From: Salinisphaera aquimarina
GTDB taxonomy: Bacteria > Pseudomonadota > Gammaproteobacteria > Nevskiales > Salinisphaeraceae
Assembly: GCF_042643355.1 (NCBI RefSeq)
Contig: NZ_JBHRSS010000010.1
Span: 1-64,000, forward strand
DNA: 64,000 nt
Reading direction: 5' to 3'
A program made the position numbers and the translations under genes. Shown piece after piece: positions 8,330-19,151 of the stretch (positions are counted from its first letter, which is position 1; each line of letters starts with the position of its first letter). The notes beneath the pieces were generated by a model. It made no database searches, was not told where the DNA came from, and saw only the letters and a list, made by a program, of their open reading frames with translations.

Positions 8330-9922
8330 TCAGTCGGCCCCGGCCTCGTCCAGATAGGGTTCGCGCAGCTCGCGCTTGAGGATCTTGCCGATGCTGCTGC
8401 GCGGCAGCTCGTCGCGCAGTTCCACGCCGGCCAGGCGCTGGCTGTGCCCGAGCTGGGTGTTGGCCCACTCGCAGATGACGGCGGGCGCGGTGTTGTCGTT
8501 GGCACGGCGTACGACCAATCCCAGTGGTGTTTCGCCCCAGCGTTCGCTGGGGATGCCGATCACGGCGGCATCGGCCACGCCCGGGTGCTGGAGCAGCACC
8601 GCTTCCAGATCCGAGGCATAGATATTGAAGCCGCCCGAGATGATCATGTCCTTCTTGCGATCCAGGATGGTGAGAAAGCCGTCGGCGTCCAGACGCCCGA
8701 GATCACCGGTCTTGAAGAACATGGCGCCGTGGGCATCGTGCCAGATCATCTGTTCGGTCAGGTCCGGCCGGTTGTAGTAGCCGGCCATCATCGCCGTGGC
8801 GCGGCCGACGATTTCGCCGGTCTCGCCGGCGGCGCACTCGCGGCCCTGTTCGTCCAGGATATTGAGTTCAACGCCTTCGGCGGGGCGCCCGACCGTATCC
8901 AGCTTGTCGGGGAAGGCGTTGGCGTCGAGCATGGTCGAGACGCCACCTTCGGTCAGCCCGTAGACCTCGACGAGCCGGCCGGGCCAGCGTTTCATTGCGT
9001 CTTCCATGACCGAACGCCGCAGCGGCGCGCTGGTCGAGGACTTGAGCCGGAAGCTGGAGAGGTCGAAATCGTCGAAATCCGGATGCGCGAGCAGACGCTG
9101 GTATTGCACCGGCACCAGCATGGCGTGGGTAACGCGCTCGCGTTCGGCCAGTTCCAGGAAGCCGCGTTCGTCGAACTTGGGCATGAGCACCAGGGTGCCG
9201 CCGCCGTTGAGCGCCGGCAGGGCCGATACCAGCGTGGTGTTGGAGTACAACGGCGTCGATACCAGGGTGATCGCGGTGTCGTCGTAGCCGTAGGCGGCCA
9301 GCCGGTAGAGCTGGCGCGCGCGCATGCGATGGTCGTGGAGGATGCCCTTGGGTGTGCCCGTGGTGCCCGAGCTGTAGATCAGGTTGAAGTGACGATCCGG
9401 GGTCACCGCGGCCGGCTCGATCTCGCCGGGGCTTTCGGCGACCCAGTCCTCGAAGGCGCGCCAGCCGGGGGCTTCGAAATCCAACGCCAGCCGGTGTGCC
9501 GGCGCGATCGCATCGACGTTGTCGATATGCGTGCCCAGCGCATCGCGGCCTTTCGCCGAAACCAGCAACACGCGCGCGTCGGAATCCCGCAGCATGGCCT
9601 CGAGCGCGGCGCCGGTGGCCATGCTCGACAGGGGCACCGCGCAGGCGCCGGCATGCAGGGTGGCGGCGAACAGCTCGAGGTACTCGGGGCAGTTGTGCGC
9701 CAGCATCGCGACCTTGTCGTCGGCACCGATGCCGGCGGCCTGCAGGCGACCGGCGATCAGGCGCACACGCGCATGGAACGCGGCCCAGGCGATACGGCGC
9801 CTGCCGTACACGATCGCGGTGTGGTCGGGCTGTGCGCGCGCGGTGCGCTGCAGCCGCGCCGGAAAAGAGGCGAACGGATCAGGGCTGTCCGCGGGATCGA
9901 CGATCTGTGTTTGTCGGGTCAC
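8330..9922 (-). CDS. Acyl-CoA synthetase (AMP-forming ligase)
   Basis: ANL-superfamily ligase that activates a carboxylic acid to its CoA thioester with ATP. Motifs: P-loop YSSGTTGTPKG, YGLTEGG, the hinge region TGDLGRLDADGFLTILDRKK, and the C-terminal catalytic Lys in RSSIGKILKR. The substrate is not predictable; shape and length (530 aa) suit a medium-chain or aromatic acid. It converges on livF1 (22-bp gap) and is divergent from system 2, so it may activate acids imported by one of the two transporters. The only plausible start is GTG at 9920-9922 (reading VTRQTQIVDP), with GGGAA a few nt upstream; no suitable ATG exists. Confidence 0.85.
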   Translation of the reverse strand: MTRQTQIVDPADSPDPFASFPARLQRTARAQPDHTAIVYGRRRIAWAAFHARVRLIAGRLQAAGIGADDKVAMLAHNCPEYLELFAATLHAGACAVPLSSMATGAALEAMLRDSDARVLLVSAKGRDALGTHIDNVDAIAPAHRLALDFEAPGWRAFEDWVAESPGEIEPAAVTPDRHFNLIYSSGTTGTPKGILHDHRMRARQLYRLAAYGYDDTAITLVSTPLYSNTTLVSALPALNGGGTLVLMPKFDERGFLELAERERVTHAMLVPVQYQRLLAHPDFDDFDLSSFRLKSSTSAPLRRSVMEDAMKRWPGRLVEVYGLTEGGVSTMLDANAFPDKLDTVGRPAEGVELNILDEQGRECAAGETGEIVGRATAMMAGYYNRPDLTEQMIWHDAHGAMFFKTGDLGRLDADGFLTILDRKKDMIISGGFNIYASDLEAVLLQHPGVADAAVIGIPSERWGETPLGLVVRRANDNTAPAVICEWANTQLGHSQRLAGVELRDELPRSSIGKILKRELREPYLDEAGAD

Positions 9923-10380
9923 GTATGTTCCCAGATGGATTGATGGCTGTACGAACGGGCGCGGTGGCGTCAGCGATCCGGCGCACGGGGTCGCTCGATA
10001 ATACGCGAGCTCGCGCCGGTCGCGCGCTGCGGTGATGAGGCGCCGGGACGGAAAATTGCGCGTGACGACCGCCCGGTCGGAAATTGCGTCGGTCGCGGGG
10101 TGGCTGTCTTCGATAGGCGGTCTACGACTTTGGTCGTGTGACCTATGCGGTCGGTCAGCAACCGGGTCACCGAAACCATCGCGGGCAATTCTCTGTGCAT
10201 GTCGGGCCAGCGGCCGTCGAGCGCCTCGCCGTGGTGTCGGCTGTTCGCCCGCACAGGCTTTGGCTACGGCGTTCCGCGCGTACAAACACTGCGGGCGGCG
10301 CGGACGAGACTGCGCTTAGCCCTTGATTAACAGCGTAAAACCGACTGCGAAAAGCGGTAAAAATGTCTGCAGACAACAAG

Positions 10381-10395
10381 TGAAATGTTGTTTCA
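10381..10395. promoter_or_regulatory. Candidate lipid-regulon operator upstream of liv2
   Basis: Perfect 5-5-5 dyad TGAAATGTTGTTTCA, one of the seven related sites. A TTGACG -35-like hexamer (10403-10408) follows after 7 nt; no good -10 is seen at the right distance. Confidence 0.5.
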
Positions 10396-10522
10396 TAATC
10401 TGTTGACGCCTGCCTGACAGCATGGCAGCTTTACTCCGGTTCAAAAAAGAAAAGGCGTCGTCCGGTAACCGGCAGAGATCGGAGCCATCCCGGGACGTAT
10501 CGCCGATAGAGGAGATTCATCG

Positions 10523-10639
10523 ATGACGCACTCCCACGCATGGGCCCGGTCTGCACGCATGTTCCGCCTTCGCCGAATGACGCTGTCGGCGAACGGTGGC
10601 GGCGCACCGCGTGCCGGCGGCCTGCGCGCGCCGCTATAG
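10523..10639 (+). CDS. Possible short leader ORF or binding-protein remnant, 38 aa
   Basis: ATG at 10523 has GAGGAG at 10509-10514 (8-nt spacing), one of the best Shine-Dalgarno sites here, yet the frame encodes only 38 residues. It contains MFRLRRMTL, close to MTRLRRMTL at the start of LivK1, before turning Gly/Ala/Pro-rich and stopping. It could be the truncated start of a binding-protein gene left by deletion, or a leader peptide for liv2. It may also be chance. Confidence 0.3.
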   Translation: MTHSHAWARSARMFRLRRMTLSANGGGAPRAGGLRAPL

Positions 10640-10753
10640 CGTCCTGTGTCGATGAGCGCATGGCCCGAACGCCCACTGGGCCACTGAATCTGAAATCGTC
10701 TGCATGTCCGCTTGCCGGGCGTGCCCTTCATTCGTAACCAGGGAGATTTCGTC

Positions 10754-11617
10754 TTGGAACTGTTTCTACAGCAGGTGCTCAACGGCCTGACGCTCGGCAG
10801 TATCTATGGGCTGGTCGCGCTGGGTCTGACGCTGGTGTACGGCATCCTGCATGTGCCCAATTTCGCCCACGGCGCGCTCTACATGATCGGCGCCTACGCC
10901 GCCTATTTCGGCATGGTCGATATCGGGCTCAACTACTGGGTGGCGATGGTATTTGCCGCGGCGATCGTGGCCGTCATTTCGGTGGTTTGCGAACGCCTTG
11001 TGTTCCATCCGCTGCGGCACGCGCCGCCCATTCACGACAAGATCGCGGCCATCGGCCTGCTGCTGTTCTTCGAGGCGGTGGTGCAGATGTACTGGGGCGC
11101 GGATTTTCTGCGCATGCCCTCGGCGTCGATGGAGATATTCCGCTTCGCCGGCCTGACCCTGCCGGCCCAGCGCCTGCTGATCATCGTCGGGGCGTTCGCC
11201 CTGATGGGCGCGCTGCATCTGTATCTGAAGAAAACCATGACCGGCTCGACCATCATCGCCATGGCCCAGAATCGTGAAGGCGCGTTTCTGGTTGGCATCG
11301 ATGCCAACCGGGTGGCGATGATGACGTTCGCCATTGCCGGCGGCCTGGCCGCGGTGGCGGCAACGCTGTTCGCGCCCATCAATCTGGTCTATCCGGCGAT
11401 GGGCAATCTGGTCCTGCTCAAGGCGTTCGTGATCATCATCCTCGGCGGTATGGGCAGTATTCCCGGCGCCATCGTCGGCGGTTTGATCATCGGGTTTTCC
11501 GAGGCCCTGGGCGGTTTCTATGTATCCAATGACTACAAGGATCTGATCGCCTTCCTGCTACTGGTCGTCATTCTGTCGATCAAGCCCACCGGGCTGTTCA
11601 CGCAGGGGGTGCGCTGA
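10754..11617 (+). CDS. HAAT-family ABC transporter permease (LivH-like, system 2)
   Basis: Permease of 287 aa. It opens LFLQQVLNGLTLGSIYGLVA, then GILHVPNFAHGALYMIGAY, and ends with ILGGMGSIPGAIVGG. I choose TTG at 10754-10756 as start because GGGAG at 10741-10745 is 8 nt away and the protein then starts exactly where LivH homologues do; the ATG at 10712 has no such support. The stop overlaps the livM2 start by one nt (TGATG). Confidence 0.9.
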   Translation: MELFLQQVLNGLTLGSIYGLVALGLTLVYGILHVPNFAHGALYMIGAYAAYFGMVDIGLNYWVAMVFAAAIVAVISVVCERLVFHPLRHAPPIHDKIAAIGLLLFFEAVVQMYWGADFLRMPSASMEIFRFAGLTLPAQRLLIIVGAFALMGALHLYLKKTMTGSTIIAMAQNREGAFLVGIDANRVAMMTFAIAGGLAAVAATLFAPINLVYPAMGNLVLLKAFVIIILGGMGSIPGAIVGGLIIGFSEALGGFYVSNDYKDLIAFLLLVVILSIKPTGLFTQGVR

Positions 11618-12658
11618 TGAATGCGGTAGTCAATTTCTTCACCAGCGCGGCCATGCGCTGGCTGTTGCTGGCGCTCGCGATCGTGTTTCCGTTCGTGGCC
11701 GCGGGCGAGTACCAGATCTATGTGATGGCGATGGCGTTCATCTGGGCCATCGCGGTCTACGGCATGAACATCATCACCGGCTACTGCGGCCAGCTGAATC
11801 TGGCGCACGGCGGATTCTTCGCCATCGGCGCCTATGCCGTGGCGATTCTTACCGTCGACTACGCCTGGCCGTTCTGGCCGGCGTTTCTGGTTGCCGGACT
11901 GTTCGGCGCGGTGTTCGGCTTTCTGGTCGGGCTCGTGTCGCTGCGGCTCAAGGAACACTATTTCGCGATCTTCACGCTCTGCGTCGGCTTCATCATCTAT
12001 ATCCTGATCGAGAAGTCGGAAGCGCTGACCCACGGCACCCTGGGTATCATCAACATCGCGCCGCCGGAAGGCTTCGGGCTGGTCGATTTCACCCGCACGA
12101 TTCCCTTCTATTATCTGGTGCTCGCCTTTCTCGTGCTCGCGGTCTGGCTGACGCGGCGTATTTCCGAGTCGCTGCTCGGGCGTACCTTCCGCGCCATCCG
12201 TATCAGTGACGATCTGGCCCAGTCGCTGGGCATCAACCTGATGCGCAACAAGGTGCTCGCCTTCGTGCTGTCGACCGTCTATGCGGCATTCGCCGGCGGC
12301 CTGTATGCCGGTGTGGTGCGCTTCATCGGCCCGGCCGAGGCCGACATCCTGCACACCTTCGACATGATCGCCTACCTGCTGGTCGGCGGCATCGGTACCC
12401 TCATGGGCCCGATTCTGGGCACGCTGATCATCACCTGGCTGACCCAGATGCTGCAGTCGTTCGAGGAGTACCGGATGATCATTTTCGGGCCGATGCTGGT
12501 GCTGCTGGTGATCTTCTTCCCGAAAGGCATCGTGGGCAGTTTCCTGGCCTGGCGTGGACGCCGTGCCGCGCGTAATGCGCCGGCGGTTCGGCGCGAATCG
12601 CGTGTCGCCGGCGACTCCGCTGCGACCCGGCCAGCCACCCGAGAGGAGGCACGCGACA

Positions 12659-12666
<8 letters not shown>
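11617..12666 (+). CDS. HAAT-family ABC transporter permease (LivM-like, system 2)
   Basis: Permease of 349 aa with about nine hydrophobic segments. Hallmarks are YGMNIITGYCGQLNLAHGGF near the N-terminus and LLVGGIGTLMGPILGTLI near the C-terminus. It ends in an Arg/Ala-rich cytoplasmic tail. The last 8 nt overlap livG2, whose Shine-Dalgarno (GAGAGGAGG) is inside this gene. Confidence 0.9.
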
Positions 12667-14120
<1,454 letters not shown>

Positions 14121-14188
14121 TGGCCGACATGAGCGCAACCGCAGACCACAAACAATGAACTGTATACACCAGGGGAGATAGATAGACC

Positions 14189-15367
14189 ATGAAACTCAAT
14201 CGTACTTTTCGCCGCATCGCCGGTGCCGGCGCCGTCAGTGCCGTGCTCGGCCTGGGCACGGTCGGCTTAGCCCAGGCGGCCGATGTCAATATCGGTTTCA
14301 CCGGACCGCTTAGCGGCGGTGCCGCGCTCTACGGGCAGAACACGCTCGAGGGCCTGAAGATGGCGGCCAAGGAAATCAATGCCGGCGGCGGCATCAAGGT
14401 CAGCGGCGAGTCCTACAACATCGACCTGGTCAGTCTCGACGACAAGTATTCGCCCAGCCAGGCCGCCGTCAACGGCAAGCGTCTGACCCAGCAGTACGAC
14501 ACTCCGGTGGTGTTCACACCGCATTCCGGCGGCACCTTCGCGCTTCAGGCCTTCAACCAGCGCGACGGCTTCCTGATCATGTCCTATACGTCGATCCCGT
14601 CGGTCACCACCAAGGGCAACAAGCTCACGGTCAAGATCCCGCCGAACTTCACCGACTACGTCGAGCCGTTTACCAAGATCGCCATGGAGCGTTTCGGCAA
14701 GAAGCTGGGTGTGGCCAACGCCACCCATGACTATGCCAAGTACTGGACCAAGTCGTTCGTGCCGGCCTGGGAGAAAGCCGGCGGTGAAGTGGTTGCCAGC
14801 AATCCCATGGACTACAACAAGTCCGCCGATTTCTATACCGGCGTGAGCAAGGTACTGGCCGCGAAACCCGACGTGCTATTCGTCGGTGGTGCCTCCGAAC
14901 CCACCGGTCTGGTCGTGCGTCAGGCCCGGGAGCTGGGTTTCCAGGGCGGATTCGTGATCATGGATCAGGCCAAGATCGATGAAGTGGCGGAAGTGGCCGG
15001 CGGCATGAAGGCGGTCGAGGGCAGTGTCGGTGTGACCCCGCTGGCGTTCTCCGAAAACAAGGGCGCCAAGATCTTCCAGAAGAAGTTTGAGAAGGACCAC
15101 GACAGCGTGCCCACGTCCGAGACCGCCTATAACTACTTCGCGCTGCATCTGGTGGCCAAGGCCATGGAAGATGCCGGCACGGTGTCGGACGCGACCAAGA
15201 TCCGTGCGGCGATTCCGGCGGCACTCAAGCAGTTGCCGATCGAGAACAATCCGTATGACGTGAAGCAGATCAGCGACAACGGCAATCTCGCGGTCGACCC
15301 GGAGATCGCGGAAGTGGTCGACGGCAAGATCACCCTGCGGCGCATGTCCGAAGTCAGCGCCGAGTAG
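14189..15367 (+). CDS. ABC transporter substrate-binding protein, HAAT family (LivK-like, system 2)
   Basis: Periplasmic binding protein of 392 aa. The signal peptide has a basic start (MKLNRTFRR) and a hydrophobic core ending near GLAQA; the mature domain begins DVNIGFTGPLSGGAALYGQ. Here the binding-protein gene is last in the operon, whereas in system 1 it is first. GGGGAG lies about 11 nt before the ATG. A strong rho-independent terminator follows the stop. Confidence 0.9.
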   Translation: MKLNRTFRRIAGAGAVSAVLGLGTVGLAQAADVNIGFTGPLSGGAALYGQNTLEGLKMAAKEINAGGGIKVSGESYNIDLVSLDDKYSPSQAAVNGKRLTQQYDTPVVFTPHSGGTFALQAFNQRDGFLIMSYTSIPSVTTKGNKLTVKIPPNFTDYVEPFTKIAMERFGKKLGVANATHDYAKYWTKSFVPAWEKAGGEVVASNPMDYNKSADFYTGVSKVLAAKPDVLFVGGASEPTGLVVRQARELGFQGGFVIMDQAKIDEVAEVAGGMKAVEGSVGVTPLAFSENKGAKIFQKKFEKDHDSVPTSETAYNYFALHLVAKAMEDAGTVSDATKIRAAIPAALKQLPIENNPYDVKQISDNGNLAVDPEIAEVVDGKITLRRMSEVSAE

Positions 15368-15396
15368 AAGCGGCGAATCGAGGCCGTAAGTGACAG

Positions 15397-15426
15397 AAGA
15401 GGCGCTTTCGGGCGCCTCTTCTTTTT
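15397..15426 (+). terminator. Rho-independent terminator of the liv2 operon
   Basis: Nine-bp perfect stem (AAGAGGCGC with GCGCCTCTT), 6-nt loop, then CTTTTT, 30 bp after the livK2 stop. Confidence 0.85.
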
Positions 15427-15506
15427 AGCCGCGGCCATCTATATTTCGACCGGCGTACGATGACCGCTGACGCCGGGTTTCTTCACTTATATTCGGGACA
15501 ATCGAC

Positions 15507-16538
15507 ATGAGCACGAATCAACAGATCATTCTCGCCAAGCGTCCGACCGGCATGCCCGATGCGAGCAACCTGCAGCTGCGAGACGGGCCGATGCCGAGCT
15601 GCGGCGACGGCGAGGTACTCGTGCGCACCATCTATCTGTCGCTCGATCCGTACATGCGTGGGCGCATGAGCGCGGCCAAATCCTATGCGGCGAGTGTGGC
15701 CGAAGGCGCGGTAATGGAAGGCGCGACCGTGGGCCAGGTGGTCGAATCCCGCTACGCCGATCTCGCCGAAGGCGATTTCGTGCTGGCCCACGGCGGCTGG
15801 CAACAATACAACGTGCAGGCGGGCAAGCAGCTACGCCGGCTGGACCCGGCCGATGCGCCCATCAGTACCGCCGTCGGCGTGCTCGGCATGCCGGGATTCA
15901 CTGCCTATGTCGGCCTCGAGGAAATCGGCAAGCCACAGTCCGGCGAAACCGTGGTGGTGTCGGCCGCGGCCGGTGCGGTCGGGCAGGTCGTCGGCCAGAT
16001 CGCCAAGCTCAAGGGCTGTCGTGTGGTCGGCGTCGCCGGCGCCGACGACAAGTGCCGGCACGTGGTCGAGGCGTATGGCTTCGACGCCTGTGTGAATTAC
16101 AAGGATGATGATTTCTTTGAACAGCTCGAGGCCGCCTGCCCGGACGGCGTCGACGTCTATTTCGAAAACGTGGGCGGCACCGTGTTCGACGCGGTCATGC
16201 GCCTGTTCAACGATTTCGCTCGTATTCCGGTCTGCGGACGCATCGCCCACTACAATGATACCGACGCGCCGCCCGGGCCGGACCGTCTGCCCGGCTTCAT
16301 GGGCCAGATTCTGATCAAGCGTCTGTTGTTCAAGGGCTTCATCCAATTCGACTACATTCATCGCCGACCCGATTTCAAGCGCGATATGAGCGCCTGGGTG
16401 CGAAACGGCGAGGTGCGCTATCAGGAAGATATCGTCGTCGGACTGGAAAACGCGGTCGATGCGTTCCAGGGGCTCCTGCAGGGGCGCAATCGCGGCAAGC
16501 TGCTGATTCAGGTAGGTGACGACCCCAGCCGTAGCTGA
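15507..16538 (+). CDS. NADP-dependent MDR-family oxidoreductase (curcumin/enone reductase-like)
   Basis: Zinc-independent medium-chain reductase of 343 aa, like YncB/CurA and leukotriene B4 12-hydroxydehydrogenase, which reduce alpha,beta-unsaturated ketones and aldehydes with NADPH. The family opening (ILAKRPTGMP) is present, with LSLDPYMRGRM near residue 50, a nucleotide-binding AAAGAVGQVVGQ near 155, and YFENVGG near 220. No structural zinc cysteines are visible. Likely role: detoxifying or saturating enones; exact substrate unknown. It is a single gene with its own upstream region. Confidence 0.85.
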   Translation: MSTNQQIILAKRPTGMPDASNLQLRDGPMPSCGDGEVLVRTIYLSLDPYMRGRMSAAKSYAASVAEGAVMEGATVGQVVESRYADLAEGDFVLAHGGWQQYNVQAGKQLRRLDPADAPISTAVGVLGMPGFTAYVGLEEIGKPQSGETVVVSAAAGAVGQVVGQIAKLKGCRVVGVAGADDKCRHVVEAYGFDACVNYKDDDFFEQLEAACPDGVDVYFENVGGTVFDAVMRLFNDFARIPVCGRIAHYNDTDAPPGPDRLPGFMGQILIKRLLFKGFIQFDYIHRRPDFKRDMSAWVRNGEVRYQEDIVVGLENAVDAFQGLLQGRNRGKLLIQVGDDPSRS

Positions 16539-16958
16539 TCGAGCGCGTGAAGAATGGCTCGGATATGCGGCGCCGCAGTGCGGCATTCCTGCGCATGAAT
16601 GATCACTTGTTCTGCATGGCGAAATGCAAGTCGCCGAATATCAAGCGATTGGGAAACCGTTGTTTGTTTTTTATTTTTGATAAAAATAATATTTATTAGA
16701 TAGTTGTGATGATACACCTCGTAATGCGGGCGTTATCGGTGGTAGTGGCGCGCGGTTGGCTGTAGCAGTATCTGACAAAAATGCCTACTGTTTCGCTTGG
16801 CAGTCACGCGCTAATGCCGGGTACATGCTGCGGCAGTGCTCGGCCGGGGGTATCGACAACGCTTCGGCGTCGCGTCGCGCCGCGGCGGATTTTGCAGTGC
16901 GTACCGCAACACGCGGGTGCCGTCGTCGTCACACTCATGTGTTGGGAGCACAGATAAG
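16539..16958. other. 420-bp intergenic region with an AT-rich core
   Basis: No gene supported. Positions 16655-16710 are strikingly AT-rich (runs of T and A around TTTTTATTTTTGATAAAAATA) in otherwise GC-rich DNA. GAAAC-CGTT-GTTTG at 16653-16666 resembles the window's shared dyad but has a 4-nt spacer. The region probably carries the IclR gene's promoter. Confidence 0.5.
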
Positions 16959-17765
16959 ATGCGCAAGACGCAGTTACGAGCAGATGCGGATACCAAGGGT
17001 CATAATTTCGTTACCGCACTGGCCCGCGGTCTGGAATTATTGCGCTGTTTCGGCGATGCATCCGAATATCTGGGCAATGCCGAACTTGCCAAGCGCACGG
17101 ACATCCCGCGGCCGACTGTCTCGCGGTTGACCGCGACGCTGACCCAGCTGGGTTATCTGCTGTATCTGCCGCATCTGGAAAAATACCGGCTGGGCCCGCG
17201 CGTGCTCGATCTGGGCTACCGCTATCTGGCGAGCGAGGGTGTCGGCAATATCGCGCGTCCGTTCATGCAGGAGCTGGCCGATGCCACCGATTGCATGATT
17301 GCGCTCGGCGTCCAGGAGGGCAACCAGATCACCTATACCCAGACCTGCCAGGGGCCCGGTCCGCTTATTCTGCGCATGCAGGTCGGTTCCCGTGTGCCGA
17401 TGGCGCATTCGGCCATGGGCCGCGCATTTCTGGCCGCCTCGGCGCCGGCCGATCGCGAGGCCTTGTACACGCTCATCGAAGCCGATGATCCCGAGAACTG
17501 GTCGGCCACGCTGGAGTCTCTCAACCGTGCCTACGAGGATTACGAACGCTACGGTTTCTGCATGACCGAAGGCGAATGGAGCCGCGACATCAGCGGTGTC
17601 GGCGTGCCGCTCGTGCTCGAGAACGGCCAGCGCATCGTGGCGTTCAACTGTGGTGGCGCCGCGCTGCGACTCACGCGTGACGTGATGGTGAATAACCTCG
17701 GGCCGCGTCTCAAGGACGTTGTGGACCAGGTCCGCGAACTGGTTGTCGGCGGCCACAACGACTGA
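16959..17765 (+). CDS. IclR-family transcriptional regulator
   Basis: DNA-binding regulator of 268 aa. An N-terminal winged helix-turn-helix (LAKRTDIPRPTVSRLTATL) is followed by the effector domain with the typical ALGVQEG and GVGVPL segments. PcaR/PobR-type members control aromatic acid or ketoadipate catabolism. Its target is unknown; candidates are the adjacent hotdog enzymes. The ATG at 16959 has GGGAG about 10 nt upstream; the frame is open to 16836 but homology starts here. Confidence 0.9.
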   Translation: MRKTQLRADADTKGHNFVTALARGLELLRCFGDASEYLGNAELAKRTDIPRPTVSRLTATLTQLGYLLYLPHLEKYRLGPRVLDLGYRYLASEGVGNIARPFMQELADATDCMIALGVQEGNQITYTQTCQGPGPLILRMQVGSRVPMAHSAMGRAFLAASAPADREALYTLIEADDPENWSATLESLNRAYEDYERYGFCMTEGEWSRDISGVGVPLVLENGQRIVAFNCGGAALRLTRDVMVNNLGPRLKDVVDQVRELVVGGHND

Positions 17766-17808
17766 TCGTTACACTACCCGCAATATTCTTCCGACTATTG
17801 CGTTCTCC

Positions 17809-18255
17809 ATGCCCGAACTGACGATGGCCCAGGCCACCGCCAAGTACGACCGCGGTTTTGCGATCGAACTTGGTTTTGAGTTTCTCGAGTGGGGGCCCGA
17901 ACATGCCGTGATCGGCATGCAGGTCAGGGACAAGCACCTGAATCTGGCGGGCATCATCCACGGTGGCATTCTCGCCTCGCTGCTGGATATCGCGGGGTCC
18001 GCCGCCGGTAGCTTCTGTCCGTACCCGGACCGCATCCGCAAGGTCATCACCCTGTCGATGACCACGACTTATACCGGCCAGGCCGGTATAGGTTATATCC
18101 GTGCCGTGGCGCGACGTCGTGCCGGTGGCCGCCGGATATTCAACGCCAGTGTCGATATTCTCGATGCCGACGACCGGCTGCTCGCGATGGGCGAGGGCAC
18201 CTTCCGCTTTCGTTCGGGCAGCGAGGAAGTCGAGGGCGTGGCGTTCGAAGGCTAG
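17809..18255 (+). CDS. PaaI-like hotdog-fold thioesterase
   Basis: Acyl-CoA thioesterase of 148 aa. The hotdog helix reads IIHGGILASLLDIAGS, with the HGG turn and an acidic residue typical of PaaI/YdiI proteins. It would hydrolyse an acyl- or aryl-CoA to free CoA. It follows the IclR gene by 43 bp on the same strand, so the two may form one unit. Start at ATG 17809; upstream codons in frame lack homology. Confidence 0.85.
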   Translation: MPELTMAQATAKYDRGFAIELGFEFLEWGPEHAVIGMQVRDKHLNLAGIIHGGILASLLDIAGSAAGSFCPYPDRIRKVITLSMTTTYTGQAGIGYIRAVARRRAGGRRIFNASVDILDADDRLLAMGEGTFRFRSGSEEVEGVAFEG

Positions 18256-18287
18256 ATCGTCTTGGGCGATCGACGTCGTCCGGCGTC

Positions 18288-18782
18288 TCAGACGATCGGC
18301 CGCATCCGCAACAGATAACGATGCTCGCCGTCGAGCACGCAGACCCGGTTCTGATTGTGGATGGTCGTGCGCATGGTCAGCACGCCGGTAGTGCGCTGTG
18401 CCTGCAGATCGGCAATGACCAGTTGCGGATAGAGTGTGTCACCGCTATGGACCGGTGCGAGAAAACGCGATGACTGGTCCAGAAAAGCGATCAGCGACTC
18501 GCTTACCTGATGCGGGAACAGCCCCGCGCCGGCGGCGGTGAAACACAGCACCTGCAGGCCGTGCGCCAGCATCCCGGAATGACCGTGGGCCTGGCAGTAG
18601 GGCGTGTCGTAGTGAATCGGGTGGTTGTCGCCCGACAGCGCCTGGAAGGCCGAGAAATGCGCCTCGGTCACGGTGCGACTCGGCAGGACGAAGCGTTCAC
18701 CCGTCTCGAAATCCTCGAACCAGCGTTGCCGGGTCGTGCGGTGGTGTCGCGGATCGAATTCGGGGTCGGGTTGTGCGGCCAT
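18288..18782 (-). CDS. MaoC-like (R)-specific enoyl-CoA hydratase
   Basis: Single-hotdog hydratase of 164 aa. The hydratase-2 motif appears as ALSGDNHPIHYD, with the catalytic Asp and His; the usual Asn is replaced by His, a common variant. It probably hydrates a 2-enoyl-CoA to an (R)-3-hydroxyacyl-CoA. It is convergent with the thioesterase gene (33-bp gap) and divergent from the acyl-CoA dehydrogenase at 19152. Confidence 0.85.
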   Translation of the reverse strand: MAAQPDPEFDPRHHRTTRQRWFEDFETGERFVLPSRTVTEAHFSAFQALSGDNHPIHYDTPYCQAHGHSGMLAHGLQVLCFTAAGAGLFPHQVSESLIAFLDQSSRFLAPVHSGDTLYPQLVIADLQAQRTTGVLTMRTTIHNQNRVCVLDGEHRYLLRMRPIV

Positions 18783-19151
18783 GGCGATACCGTCGGTGGT
18801 GGGGGTGATGTTGAGTCCAGGGCATACAGCAGTGTCTGTCCTGGCGAATTATCGCCTGGGAGATAAGCTGATCACGTCTCTGCGGTCAAGCGCGGCGTGC
18901 GCAGAACGCGCGGTGTTAAAGCTCAGGCGCGGGGTCGACTACGCGCGGCTCACGATGGTCGAGCGCGCGCGATCCCACGCAGGTATAGTGACACGGTGAA
19001 CGCTCGTTCAGTCATCTGCCTGAAACCGCGTTTCAAAAATTGACGCTCCCGGCGAGCTGTGTCAGTTTCGCCGATCGATAACAACAGGCTCGATGCGCAA
19101 CCGATCATTCCGCGATTCGGGCGGGCGAGCCCAGGCCAATGAGGAGATGCC
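18783..19151. other. 369-bp divergent promoter region
   Basis: No gene. It separates the leftward MaoC gene from the rightward ACAD-SDR-APH operon and contains the shared dyad at 19021-19035 followed by TTGACG. Confidence 0.6.
19021..19035. promoter_or_regulatory. Candidate lipid-regulon operator upstream of ACAD-SDR-APH operon
   Basis: Perfect dyad TGAAACCGCGTTTCA; it contains GAAAC-N3-GTTTC and so fits the known PsrA-type consensus best of the seven. TTGACG (19040-19045) follows after 4 nt. It lies 117 bp before the acyl-CoA dehydrogenase start. Confidence 0.6.

Larger units (their letters stand above)
9923..10753. other. 831-bp intergenic region between acyl-CoA ligase and liv2 operon
   Basis: No convincing full-length gene. 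It holds the dyad at 10381-10395 with TTGACG 7 nt downstream, an AT-richer stretch at 10320-10400, and a short frame with a strong Shine-Dalgarno (10523-10639). It must contain divergent promoters for the ligase and the liv2 operon. Confidence 0.6.

Noticed and set aside
16508..16717. 69-codon leftward frame across the AT-rich region
   Set aside because: It starts with GTG without a ribosome site, overlaps the end of the MDR gene antisense, and its composition simply follows the AT-rich DNA.
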